Part shown: positions 1-7,408 of the stretch, in pieces
How the letters are laid out: every line of letters starts with the position of its first letter
How positions within the stretch are numbered: the first letter of the stretch is position 1
NCBI GenBank assembly: GCA_046350295.1
Contig: JAXMAR010000083.1
Span: 1-11,010 of the forward strand
Reading direction: 5' to 3'
Origin: JAXMAR01 sp046350295
Lineage (GTDB): Bacteria; Planctomycetota; Planctomycetia; Gemmatales; Gemmataceae
Length of the DNA: 11,010 nucleotides
Program-made: the position numbers and the translations under genes
The notes under the pieces: model-generated
The model's database searches: none
What the model saw: only the letters and a program-made list of their open reading frames with translations
What the model was told of the DNA's origin: nothing

Positions 1-576
1 CTCGCCGCGAAGGCGCCGGGGCTGGGGGGCATCGTCGAGAAGGTGATCCGCGGCTTCAGCCTCAAAGGCGTCGACGAGGAAGTGCTGGCCCAGCTGGAGA
101 ACGATGTCGACCGTCTCGCGACTCACGCCGCACGCAAGACGCTCGGCGGCTTCGGGGGCTTCCTCGTCCGCTGGGTCGCCAACCTCATCCCCGCGGGCAT
201 GCTTGGCTGGATCTTCTACCGGCTCGGCGAAGCGTGGTGGGAGAACAAGGAGCTGTCCCTCTCCTTCTTTGGTCAGGCGGTCCTGTTGTTTCTCGTCAGC
301 TTCGTCCCCGGCGTCATCCTCCTCAGCCTGCGCCTGCGACGCCGCGTCGGCGCGATGGACGCCGCCATGCTGGTGCGGCAAGTCGACGAGCCGCGCGCCA
401 CCGAGCCGCTGCGCCAGGTGACGGAGAAGTTGCAATCGCTCGTGTCGAGCGCCGGCCGCCTGGGCGAGCAGGTGGCGCAGACGCGCGAAACCCTGACGCT
501 CGAAGGCGGCCTCGACCCCGCGATTTTCGGAGCGGCGGCAAAGGCGGAGCGTAACGGACCGCCCGAACGCGCATGA
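1..576 (+). CDS. C-terminal part of a two-helix membrane protein, 5' end outside the window
   Basis: The frame is open from base 1 to the TGA at 574-576, so the gene begins upstream; the GTG at 43 lies inside the frame and need not be the start. The visible 191 residues begin with a short amphipathic stretch and then carry two hydrophobic segments, the first around FLVRWVANLIPAGMLGWIFY and the second around FFGQAVLLFLVSFVPGVILL. The second is followed by a basic cluster (RLRLRRR-like) that suggests a cytoplasmic side. The last 60 or so residues look helical (LRQVTEKLQSLV...LGEQVAQTRETL) and end in a low-complexity Ala/Gly tail. This paired-helix hairpin with a helical tail resembles the C-terminal end of dynamin-like or Era-like membrane GTPases found in planctomycetes, but no GTPase motif is in the window, so that is only a suggestion. 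It converges on the YTV gene and ends in a strong terminator. Confidence 0.6.
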   Translation, partial: LAAKAPGLGGIVEKVIRGFSLKGVDEEVLAQLENDVDRLATHAARKTLGGFGGFLVRWVANLIPAGMLGWIFYRLGEAWWENKELSLSFFGQAVLLFLVSFVPGVILLSLRLRRRVGAMDAAMLVRQVDEPRATEPLRQVTEKLQSLVSSAGRLGEQVAQTRETLTLEGGLDPAIFGAAAKAERNGPPERA

Positions 577-577
577 A

Positions 578-609
578 AAAAGCCCGGACGAGTAAACGTC
601 CGGGCTTTT
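578..609 (+). terminator. Rho-independent terminator
   Basis: A 13-bp perfect stem (578-590 with 597-609) has the loop AGTAAA, a GC-rich core GCCCGGACG/CGTCCGGGC, and flanking A4 and T4 tracts. It starts one base after the stop codon of the plus-strand membrane protein. Because the A and T tracts are symmetrical it could also stop transcription arriving from the minus-strand YTV gene, whose stop lies about 100 bp away. Confidence 0.85.
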
Positions 610-631
610 CGTTTAGAGAATCACAACCGTA

Positions 632-651
632 GCGTGGACTTCAGTCCACGC
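632..651. repeat. Short perfect palindromic element between convergent genes
   Basis: GCGTGGACT and AGTCCACGC (632-640 and 643-651) form a 9-bp perfect stem around a 2-base centre. It sits between the terminator of the upstream gene and the stop of the convergent YTV gene, where REP-like dispersed palindromes are commonly found. It has no T tract, so it is a weak terminator candidate for the YTV gene. Confidence 0.5.
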
Positions 652-705
652 GAAGTCTCTTAGCCCAGGTTCGCCGAACCGGGGCGGACATTGTCCGAAG
701 TCCAG

Positions 706-1743
706 TTAGTTGCAGCACCCGCGATGCCGGCCGAAGAGGCCGACGCGGCCGCAGCTGTCACACGGGGTGTAGCAGGCGGGAACGCACACGGGGACGCGGA
801 CCGTCTCGGTCACCGTCTCGTACTCGCAGACGCGGACCTTGCGCGTCACCTTTTCGGGGACGCGGTCGACCACGGTGCGGACGCCTTCACGCTTCTCGCG
901 GACGATGTCGCACACCGTCACCGCGACTTCGCGCTTTTCCATCACCGTCTCGCACACCATGCGGCGGCACGGCACGTCCTTGTACTCATAACGGCACACA
1001 GGCACTTCGATCCAGCGCTCCTCGGCGCGATAGTCGCACACCGTCCGCACGCCCTTGCGTAGCTCCTTGTCGTAGTAGCACTCGCGGACGAGGATCTCCT
1101 TGGTCTTCGGGATTGGCACGCACACCGTGCGGGCGCACTTGCGATACTCCGTCACCGTGCGGCAGGTCGTGTAGCAGCGGCCGCAGGCGTCGGTGCAGGT
1201 CACCGGCACGACGCAGCAAACCGGCACGGTCGTCTCGACGACGCGGGTCTCGTAGTCGCAATAGGTCACGGTGCGCGGCACTTCGCGTGTGCGGGGAATG
1301 AGCGCGGTGTAGGTGAACTCCACCTCGCGCGTCACCGGGACGTTGCACACCACCTTGCGTTTCTCGATCGTGCGGATCGGCACGGCGACTTTCTGGATCG
1401 TCTCCACTTCGCGCATGACCGGCTTGCACACGGAGACGATGCGCTTCTCGACGCGCGACGTCGGTACGCACGCCTCGTAGAAGAACTTCTCCTGGCGCGG
1501 CACGCAGCGGACGATGACTTCCTCGACCACGCGTTCCTTCCAGACCGGCTTCAGGTACGTGACCTTCCGCTCCTCGAACGTCGGCGCCGGCGCGGCGACC
1601 GGCGCGCACGGCACGGCACAGGGGGCGCTGCCGCAATAGCTCTCGCAGCAGCCGCGACGATGGCAGGCGTCGCTAACCACGGGCACAAGGCCCACCGTGG
1701 CCAACGCCGCAACCCAGACCAGACCCAGAACCAGGCGTCTCAT
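706..1743 (-). CDS. Secreted cysteine-rich YTV-repeat protein, probable cell-envelope component
   Basis: This is a 345-aa protein. The start at 1743 is chosen because AAGGAG sits 9 bases upstream and the protein then begins with a textbook signal peptide: MRR, a hydrophobic core LVLGLVWVAALATVGLVPVV, and a likely cleavage near SDA-C. An in-frame ATG at 1848 would add 35 AT-rich, non-signal-like residues and looks like leader. The mature chain is made of degenerate repeats rich in V, R, E, T and Y, of the form R-x-V-x-x-C-[D/E]-Y followed about ten residues later by V-P-V-C; clear copies carry RTVTYCDYE, RTVCDYRAEE and VRVCEYETV. I count about 32 cysteines, with CxxC-like clusters at both ends (CHRRGCC, CDSCGR, GCCN). 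The arrangement matches the YTV-domain proteins known from planctomycetes, associated with their proteinaceous cell envelope and probably disulfide cross-linked. The reading frame is unbroken, unlike the genes to its right. Neighbouring genes give no functional link. Confidence 0.85.
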   Translation of the reverse strand: MRRLVLGLVWVAALATVGLVPVVSDACHRRGCCESYCGSAPCAVPCAPVAAPAPTFEERKVTYLKPVWKERVVEEVIVRCVPRQEKFFYEACVPTSRVEKRIVSVCKPVMREVETIQKVAVPIRTIEKRKVVCNVPVTREVEFTYTALIPRTREVPRTVTYCDYETRVVETTVPVCCVVPVTCTDACGRCYTTCRTVTEYRKCARTVCVPIPKTKEILVRECYYDKELRKGVRTVCDYRAEERWIEVPVCRYEYKDVPCRRMVCETVMEKREVAVTVCDIVREKREGVRTVVDRVPEKVTRKVRVCEYETVTETVRVPVCVPACYTPCDSCGRVGLFGRHRGCCN

Positions 1744-2079
1744 GGCGCAAATCTCCTTGAGGTAGAGGCGCGTGCTTGTATCGCGCTCTGTTCCCGAGTA
1801 AAAGATAGACATTTTGGGAAAGCTGGGAAGGATAGAAATATTATCCATGTCTCTCCCGATTTTTCCAGCGAAGTTTTCGGAAAATCAGGGAAGCCCAGCA
1901 GGCGCGCCGGGAGATGTGCGTGTCTCCATCATTGCCGCCTGCGCCAAACCGCCAACACGATTCGGTTGAAAGCCAAGCGCCCCCGTGGTGTTGAGGCGAA
2001 GGTTGCCGGAAGGACACTTGGGCTCGGTATATGGGCGCGCGACGAATCGGTACGCGCTGATTTGCCCTTTTCCGCTCGC
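1744..2079 (-). promoter_or_regulatory. Gene-free leader with AT-rich segment and imperfect inverted repeat
   Basis: This 336-bp gap lies between the ATPase stop (2080) and the YTV start (1743). Bases 1800-1890 are markedly AT-rich against the GC-rich background, with GATAATATT (near 1843) and TATCTTTT (near 1810) as possible -10 boxes on the minus strand; no convincing -35 pairs with either. An imperfect inverted repeat occupies 1855-1890 (CCCGATTTTTCC and GGAAAATCAGGG, about 11 pairs with two bulges, 12-base loop). It has no T tract, so it looks more like an operator or leader hairpin than a terminator. I see no gene in the remainder (1891-2079). Confidence 0.35.
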
Positions 2080-5000
2080 TCAGGTTTTCCCGAGCACACG
2101 CCGAAGCCAGTCGGCGCGCGGCAAGCCATAGGGGCGAAATTTTTCCAGCTTGCCCTGGTCCTCGGCATAGAAGAGAGCTCGATACGGGCCGAGCTTTGCG
2201 GCGATGGGGGAGTCGAGGAGGCTGCTCGAATCGGTGGCGCTCATCTGGAAGCAGACCCGCATCTCGAATTCGCGCAGCTCCGAACGCTCGACGCTGCGCT
2301 GAAGATTCGCGAGGTTGTCGCACCAGACGATCGTGTGCAAGCCGAGCGCCGGCCCCTCGCGTATCAGGTTGATGAACAGCTTTTGCGGCGTCGCCGGCTG
2401 GTCCGGGCGTCCGAAGCCGAAATCGTTCTCATCCCGACGCAGGTCGCGCAGCCGCTGCAAGCCGAAAAGAACGAGGAAGCGCGGCGGACCGTTCTCCCCG
2501 GCGAGGCGGCGCGTGAATTCCGCGTTGAGGTCGTTGAGGAGCGTGGGCAGATCGCGGGAGCCGGTGACCTGGACGGGCCAGTGCGCCCCGAGCAGAGTCA
2601 GTTCCTTCTCCCATTCCTCATCGACGCTGTGGCCAAGGACGACATGGATGGATTTCGCGGCCTCTGGAGGCGAGCCGGGCGGCGTTAGCCCCCGGAGGTC
2701 CACGCGCCGCAACTGTGCTCCGAGCCCGACCAGCACCGAGAGCAGGATCGTCCCCGCCGGCCTGATCCTGCTGTCCGAGCATGAGCAGGTTGGCTTCGCT
2801 CTGCTTGCGGAAGACGGCCGCCGTCGGATCCTTGATGGCGACGGCCTCGCCTTGCCAGGCCGAGAGCCGGGCGCCCGACTCACCCGGTGGTCCGCTGGTC
2901 AGCCAGCGCTCTCGAGCACGGCGTTGCCCGAGATGTCGGCGGCGGCGTTCCCTCGAAGACGATCGGGGCGGCATGGGCGCCTCGTCGCTTCGAGGAGCCG
3001 GGCGCACGAACTCGTCGCCATCGGGTAGCCAGGCGACCTGGAAGAGTCGGTTCGCCTCGAGCGCGCCGCCCGCCGGGTTGTAGATCGCCTCGCCGGGACG
3101 GGAGAGAAGACGGGCTTCCGTGTTGTCCTTGTTGAGGATCAGATGGCGTCGGCCTCGCTGCATTGAGCGCGATGCGGACCGCCATCTGGTCGATGGTGCT
3201 CAGCGCCAGGCTGAAGGCGCCCCCCCAGGGTCTGCGACCCGAGTAGGACGTGCATGCCGAACGCCCGCCCCTGACGCACCAGCCGGTCAAACAGGAGCGC
3301 CGCCTCCTGCGCCACCTTGTCGTCCTCGACGAAGAACTCCTGGAACTCGTCGACAATGAGAAAAATCCGCGGCAAGCGCTCGGCCGGTCCGTTCGACTTT
3401 TTCCATGACCCCCGCGGTAGCCGGCCAGGTCGCTCACCGCGGCTGCGAAAGACGTCGCCGCGCCGCGTCAATTCCGCGTCCAGTTTCTGCAGCACGCTCA
3501 GGCCGAACTGCTGCTCGCTCTCGATCGCGATGACGCGCGCGTAGCAGGCCGTTGGTCGCGTAGGTCTTGAACTCGACTTTCCTTGAAGTCGATCAGGTAC
3601 AGCTCGACCTCGTCCGGTGAATAGCGTGCTCAATTGAAGGATCAGCACGTGCAGGAGTGTGGATTTACCCGAGCCGGTCTTGCCGGCGACGAGGACGTGT
3701 TGAGCCGTCCCGGAACCGAGGTTCATCCACTGCAAGCCCGTCGCGCCGGCCCGGCCGAGGGAACGTCAAGGCCGCTGCGCGTGTCGCCGCGCCACCTCCT
3801 CACTCCTCCGGCGCCGGTAAGAGACGCGTGAAGGGCAATCTTCGACGCGCAACGCCTTCTGGGCGAGGGCTTCGACGCGATTCAAGATCGCGGTGCACGC
3901 CGCCGGGGCCGGTGGCTCGTCCATCGTCAGCGGGAAGATGCCGAAGTCCGGGTCGGGCTGTGCGGGCGCTGCGGCTACCGCCAGAGAAAGTTGAGGCAGG
4001 CGTTCTCCAGGTCTTCAGCCGATCCCATGCGGCGCGGCCGGCGCAGGTCCGCCAGGATGAACGTAGACGCGCAGCGGGCGCCGGACGCGGCGATGTTGAT
4101 GAGCCGCCGCGCCGCATCCGCCGAGAAGTTCACCGGAAAATGGGCGTGACGACGAGGAAGCTGAACGCTCGCCACCTCGCCCGCCTGCTCGTTGTAGGCC
4201 GCCAGCGTCTCGAACTGTGCCGCGCAGGTATTTCTGCAGCACCAGCCTCATGTGCGTGGTGATGTCCCAGAAGACGCTGCTCGATCTGCGCGCCGTCTCC
4301 GTCCAGATACGGCCTCCGACCAGGCTCTCGTCATGGTCGGCCAGGTGCATGAACGCGGCAAAGTTTTCGCCGCGGCCGACCGGATCGATGATGGTGCAGC
4401 GGAGCTTGCCTCGGCGGCAGAGCGGTCCAGGCCGCGCAGCAGCACGGCCCGAGCGCGCGGATGGCCTGCTCGCGCCCTTCCTCCCGGGCCATGAAAAGCA
4501 TCGAGGCTCGCTCGGGGAACGGTAGCAGCGCGGGGACGGGAACCCCTTCGAGACTCGGCCGGGCCAGGTGTTGATCGTCGGGCAAGGCGTTTGGAATGTC
4601 GCTGAGTTTCAGGTCGATGGTCCGTGTGCCGCAGCCTGAGCGGCAGGGCAGGGGCGCTCCAGGCCGGCTCTTCGACGCTGCTCCAGGCGGGAAAACAAGC
4701 TGCCTCGCCGCCGCCACGGTACGAGCCTGCTCGAAGCGCTCGCAGGCCTTCCAGGCCGCGGCCAGATCGGTCCAGTCGCGGGCGTGTTCGCGGGTTCAGC
4801 TCGAGCTGTTTCTTCTTGGCTTCTTGCGGCTGCGACCTTCCGCGAGCCGCGCGGGCGCGGGCGCTCCTCCAGGTCGAAGATGCCGGCCTTGGCTTTCTTC
4901 GAGCGTCGCCTGGTCGCGGGCCCGCTTCGACCGACCTGCTCGAGCTTGGGCGGATAGGTTCTGCTGCTCGATCCAGGCTCCTGTTGCCGCTTCTTCCGTG

Positions 5001-5967
5001 CTCCCTGGATCTTGGATCGGGTGTTCTGACCTCGTGAGCGTGCCAGTTGATGGGCGCTCCCGGCTCAGGCGCCGCTTGAGGCGATAATCCTCCTCGGCGT
5101 CCGCCAGCCAGCTGCTGCTGCAGCGCCTTGGCGTCCACGAACGCTGCAGCATCATGGCGTACAAGCTGCCCAGACGGCCCGCCGCGCCTCGCCCCTGAGC
5201 CAGACGATGAAGCCCCAACCGATCGGCACGATGAGCAGGCTGCCCAGCAGCCACCAGTACCACCAGTCGACCAGGACGGCCGGAAACGCCGCGATCACCC
5301 AGACGATCGCCAGCATCAGCCACGGGACGGCCCCCTTGACCAGGCGCGGCAGGCCGAAACTCTTCAGCCGGGTCAAGCAATCGTTGCTGAACGTGACGCG
5401 CGCCTCCAGACCGTTGTGCGGGTCCTCGCTGGCGCTGGCCGCCTGCGCGCGGGAGGCCGGCGCCCCGCGCAACAGGTCCCAGCGCCGCATCAGGTCGCGA
5501 GCGGCCACCATGTTCTCGCCCAGCCGCTTCACTGCGTTCTTGCTGTTGCGGCGAATCTCCACGAAATGCCCGCGCGCGACCTTGCGGTCCGCCTCGAGCA
5601 TCGTCAGGATCGTCCGGGTGCCGCCCGTCCTTGAACTCGGTTTCCGCTCGGACTTTGTTCCGATGCGGGTCCGAATGGCCGCCTGCTTCTTCTCCGTCAT
5701 CTCGCTGTGCAGCCGGTTGTGCTCCTGATCGTAGTGGCCCTCCATCCGGCCCTGCGTTTCCGCGATCTGTTCTTCGAATGCGGTCCGGGCCTGGCGGAAC
5801 TCCTCCTCGATCCGGCGTCGCTCCTCCTGAAATCTCGCCTGTGGCCTGGCGCTCCAGCAGCGCAGCCGACTCTCGATGTCGCGCTCATTCAAGGCGCGCT
5901 TGAGCGCCGCAACCTTGAACTCCTCGAGCGCCCGGCGTTGCCGATCGTGAAGCGTCGTCAGCGACAT
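2080..5967 (-). pseudogene. FtsK/SpoIIIE (EccC-like) membrane ATPase, frame-disrupted
   Basis: The span equals about 1,295 codons, close to the length of EccC-type ATPases. Start ATG at 5967, weak GGGA upstream; stop TGA at 2080. Order: N-terminal coiled coil (residues about 1-200, rich in E, R, K, Q); two membrane helices (about 213-233 and 235-257); a second helical segment (5160-4720); a RecA-like module without P-loop (about 4720-3960, with PSLEGVPVPALLPFPERASM, then TIIDPVGRGENFAAFMHLAD and NFSADAARRLINIAASGARC); the active module with Walker A GKTGSGKS (3684-3661) and Walker B RIFLIVDEF (about 3372-3343), followed by LLFDRLVRQGRAFGMHVLLGSQTL; and a third module (about 2830-2080) with degenerate motifs. 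The readable protein hops among all three minus frames, at least fifteen times: for example near 5165, 5140, 5105, 4460, 4290, 3617, 3578, 3541, 3438, 3410, 3226, 3160 and 2765. Motifs are well kept on both sides of each break. It could be a true pseudogene or an intact gene with sequencing indels; I favour indels. Confidence 0.85.
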
Positions 5968-5980
5968 GAATCGATCCCGT

Positions 5981-5997
5981 GGCGCGCGCCGCGCGCC
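5981..5997. repeat. GC-rich hairpin just upstream of the ATPase start
   Basis: GGCGCGC and GCGCGCC form a perfect 7-bp stem with a 3-base loop. It lies 13 bases upstream of the ATPase start codon, in the 66-bp gap after the coiled-coil gene. It could modulate translation or partial termination inside the operon, but in DNA this GC-rich it may be chance. Confidence 0.3.
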
Positions 5998-6033
5998 GGT
6001 TGTGCCGTTCCTTTTTCAAGCGCGACAGGAGGT

Positions 6034-6745
6034 CTATCTTTCTTCCTCGCGGTCGCCGCAATCCTGCCGGGCCTTCAGCAGAATCTGTGACAGCTGATCG
6101 ATGGCGGCCAGCGCCGCGAACAGCCTCGGCCCCGCGTCCGCCATGTACTTGCGGGTCGAACTCCTGCCGCACCTGATCGTGCCAGTGCCGCTGCAGTATC
6201 GTCCCAGGCGGGCTTGTGCTGCCTGGCATGCGCTCCAGAGGCGGTAGCGACTGGCGTCCAGGCTCACGGCGCCTCCCGGGCGTACTGCCCAGCTTGGTGG
6301 ATCTTCTGTCGAGAAAGGCGCGCATGCGCGGGACCTCGACATCGAGCGCGTTCTGCAGCACCTTCACCGGCGCCTGGTGATCCAGCGTCACTTCAGGCAG
6401 CGCCCGCTCCCATTCCTTCGTCTTCTGGAGCTTCCCCTCCGCCCATTCGAGCCGCGCCTTGGCCTTGGCGAACGCCAGCTCTTGATCGCTGGTGCTGACC
6501 TTCTGCTCGCCGATCCGCATCATGCGCCGCCGCGCCAGTTCGCTCCGGGCCCGATGGAAGTCCTCCTCGAGCTTGCGCACGACGCGCGTCCATGTTTGCC
6601 GCTGCTCCTCGAGCCAGTCCGCCGTGCACCGGATTTCCCGGTCGACCCCGGCGAGAGCGTCATTGGCGACGGCGTGAAACGTCGCCAGCGCCGCGGAAAA
6701 ATCGGCCAGATAACGCGTGCTGCGAACCTCGGCGCCCGGCCCCAT
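6034..6745 (-). pseudogene. Coiled-coil protein of the WXG100/ATPase locus, frame-disrupted
   Basis: The start ATG at 6745 has a strong AGGGGAG 8 bases upstream; the natural stop is the TAG at 6034-6036, giving about 237 codons. The first 150 residues read cleanly in one frame: MGPGAEVRST, an amphipathic helix (LADFSAALATFHAVANDALA), then a long charged coiled coil (VVRKLEEDFHRARSELARRR; AKARLEWAEGKLQKTKEWER) ending near RAFLDRR. The frame then changes near 6285, near 6205 and near 6150. The last part reads ILQRHWHDQVRQEF and then YMADAGPRLFAALAAIDQLS up to REEER. The C-terminal W-x-D-x-x-R-x-x-F pattern resembles the turn of the neighbouring WXG100 protein. I know this kind of protein as a conserved partner of WXG100/FtsK genes in planctomycetes, without a defined biochemical role. 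No signal peptide or membrane helix is visible. The disruptions may be sequencing indels. Confidence 0.7.
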
Positions 6746-6761
6746 CGCGATCGCTCCCCTG

Positions 6762-6820
6762 TCCTCGTTCCCAGGCTAATTCCTCGTTCCCCGGCTCCGC
6801 CTGGGAACGCACTGCCCGAA
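6762..6820. repeat. Palindromic dispersed-type repeat with a truncated second copy
   Basis: CGTTCCCCGG (6785-6794) and CCTGGGAACG (6800-6809) form a 10-bp stem with one mismatch and a 5-base loop. A partial copy precedes it: TCCTCGTTCC occurs at 6762-6771 and again at 6781-6790, in both cases running into GGCT. The CGTTCCC...GGGAACG palindrome is of a type I recognise as dispersed in planctomycete genomes. Here it fills the gap between the WXG100 and coiled-coil genes, close to the latter's ribosome-binding site. Confidence 0.55.
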
Positions 6821-6843
6821 GGCACCGCTCCCAGTCGACGCGA

Positions 6844-7116
6844 CTACCGCTGCCCCAAGTAGGTCTCCACCCGCTCCGCCTTGCGCTGAAGAAACGGGAC
6901 ATACAGATCCGACTGGGCGAGAAAGGCCTGCACGACGCGCATCGTCTGTTCGAAGTCGTGCGCGAATTTCTCGTGCTCCTGGTCACGCCAGGTATCGCTG
7001 AGCGCCAGTACGTGACCGTGCAGGGCGGCGATACGGTCGCGCAACTCCTGGTTGAACTGCTTCAGATGCTGGGCGAAGCGGCGCAACTCACCCGGATCGA
7101 CGACGGCCTGAGCCAT
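6844..7116 (-). CDS. WXG100 (ESAT-6-like) family protein
   Basis: This is a 90-aa protein, inside the usual 80-110 range of WXG100 proteins. It starts at the ATG at 7116, with AGGA about 10 bases upstream, and ends at TAG (6844-6846). It shows the family plan: helix one (PGELRRFAQHLKQFNQELRD...IAALHGHVLAL), a turn SDTWRDQEHEKF in which W-R-D replaces W-x-G, and helix two (AHDFEQTMRVVQAFLAQSDL...FLQRKAERVETYL). The W-x-D variant followed by acidic and basic residues and F is common outside Actinobacteria. It has no signal peptide, as expected for these small helical-hairpin substrates or chaperones of type VII-like secretion. It is first in a minus-strand cluster followed by a coiled-coil protein and an EccC-like ATPase, which supports a secretion role. 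Unlike its neighbours, its frame is intact. Confidence 0.8.
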   Translation of the reverse strand: MAQAVVDPGELRRFAQHLKQFNQELRDRIAALHGHVLALSDTWRDQEHEKFAHDFEQTMRVVQAFLAQSDLYVPFLQRKAERVETYLGQR

Positions 7117-7205
7117 AGCGCATGGTTCCTAAGAACGGGCTCATTCATTGTGTCCGTCCACTCCGACTTGAGCAAGGAGAAATGAACGCGACCTGGGCGA
7201 TCGTG

Positions 7206-7234
7206 TGGCAAAGACCCCGGAAATGAGGTACCAT
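7206..7234 (+). promoter_or_regulatory. Possible promoter of the tRNA gene
   Basis: TGGCAA (7206-7211) and TACCAT (7229-7234) are separated by 17 bp and would start transcription about 20 bases before the tRNA 5' end. The -10 box matches the consensus at 4 of 6 positions and the -35 box at 3 of 6, so this is a weak call that rests on position. The remaining 7117-7205 upstream of the divergent WXG100 gene shows no clear boxes. Confidence 0.25.
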
Positions 7235-7259
7235 GGCGTGTCCGTGGGGCGACCCCTGG

Positions 7260-7331
7260 GGGCCTGTAGCTCAACGGCAGAGCAGGGGACTCATAATCCC
7301 TTGGTTGCTGGTTCGAATCCAGCCGGGCCCA
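7260..7331 (+). tRNA. tRNA with CAU anticodon (tRNA-Ile2 or elongator tRNA-Met)
   Basis: A complete cloverleaf is present. The acceptor stem is GGGCCTG/CGGGCCC (7260-7266 with 7324-7330, one G-U pair), the D stem GCTC/GAGC, the anticodon stem GGGGA/TCCCT with loop CTCATAA (anticodon CAT at 7292-7294), and the T arm GCTGG-TTCGAAT-CCAGC. The discriminator is A (7331) and CCA is not encoded. C4-G69 and C5-G68, known determinants for TilS lysidine modification in E. coli, are both present, and the anticodon and T arms resemble E. coli tRNA-Ile2, so I lean to isoleucine; Met cannot be excluded. Its 3' end faces an integrase gene 78 bp away, so it is the probable integration target. Confidence 0.93.
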
Positions 7332-7381
7332 ATTACCCACCAAAGGGTTACGACGATCAGGTGTGCAAACGAAACGCGTGA

Positions 7382-7401
7382 CCCTCCATAGTCCCTCCAT
7401 A
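7382..7401. repeat. Tandem 9-mer between tRNA and integrase
   Basis: CCCTCCATA occurs at 7382-7390 and 7393-7401, spaced 11 bp centre to centre (one helical turn), in the 77-bp gap between the tRNA 3' end and the integrase stop codon. The position fits an accessory binding site for integrase or excisionase next to an attachment site, but this is inference from location only. Confidence 0.35.
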
Positions 7402-7408
7402 AACCGCC

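Noticed and set aside
706..1848. Longer start for the YTV protein at 1848
   Set aside because: The extra 35 residues are AT-rich, not conserved-looking, and would bury an excellent signal peptide that has its own AAGGAG at the right distance.
1660..2688. 342-codon plus-strand open frame
   Set aside because: It runs antisense to the ATPase C-terminal module and the YTV leader; its translation has no domain features, while the minus strand carries conserved FtsK-like sequence.
4248..5138. 296-codon minus-strand open frame as a separate gene
   Set aside because: Only its first residues (DAKALQQQL) belong to the ATPase; most of the rest is a shifted reading of that gene.
7062..7400. Minus-strand open frame containing RLDSNQQPRDYESPALPLSY
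   Set aside because: This is the well-known spurious translation of the reverse strand of a tRNA gene; it overlaps the tRNA at 7260-7331.
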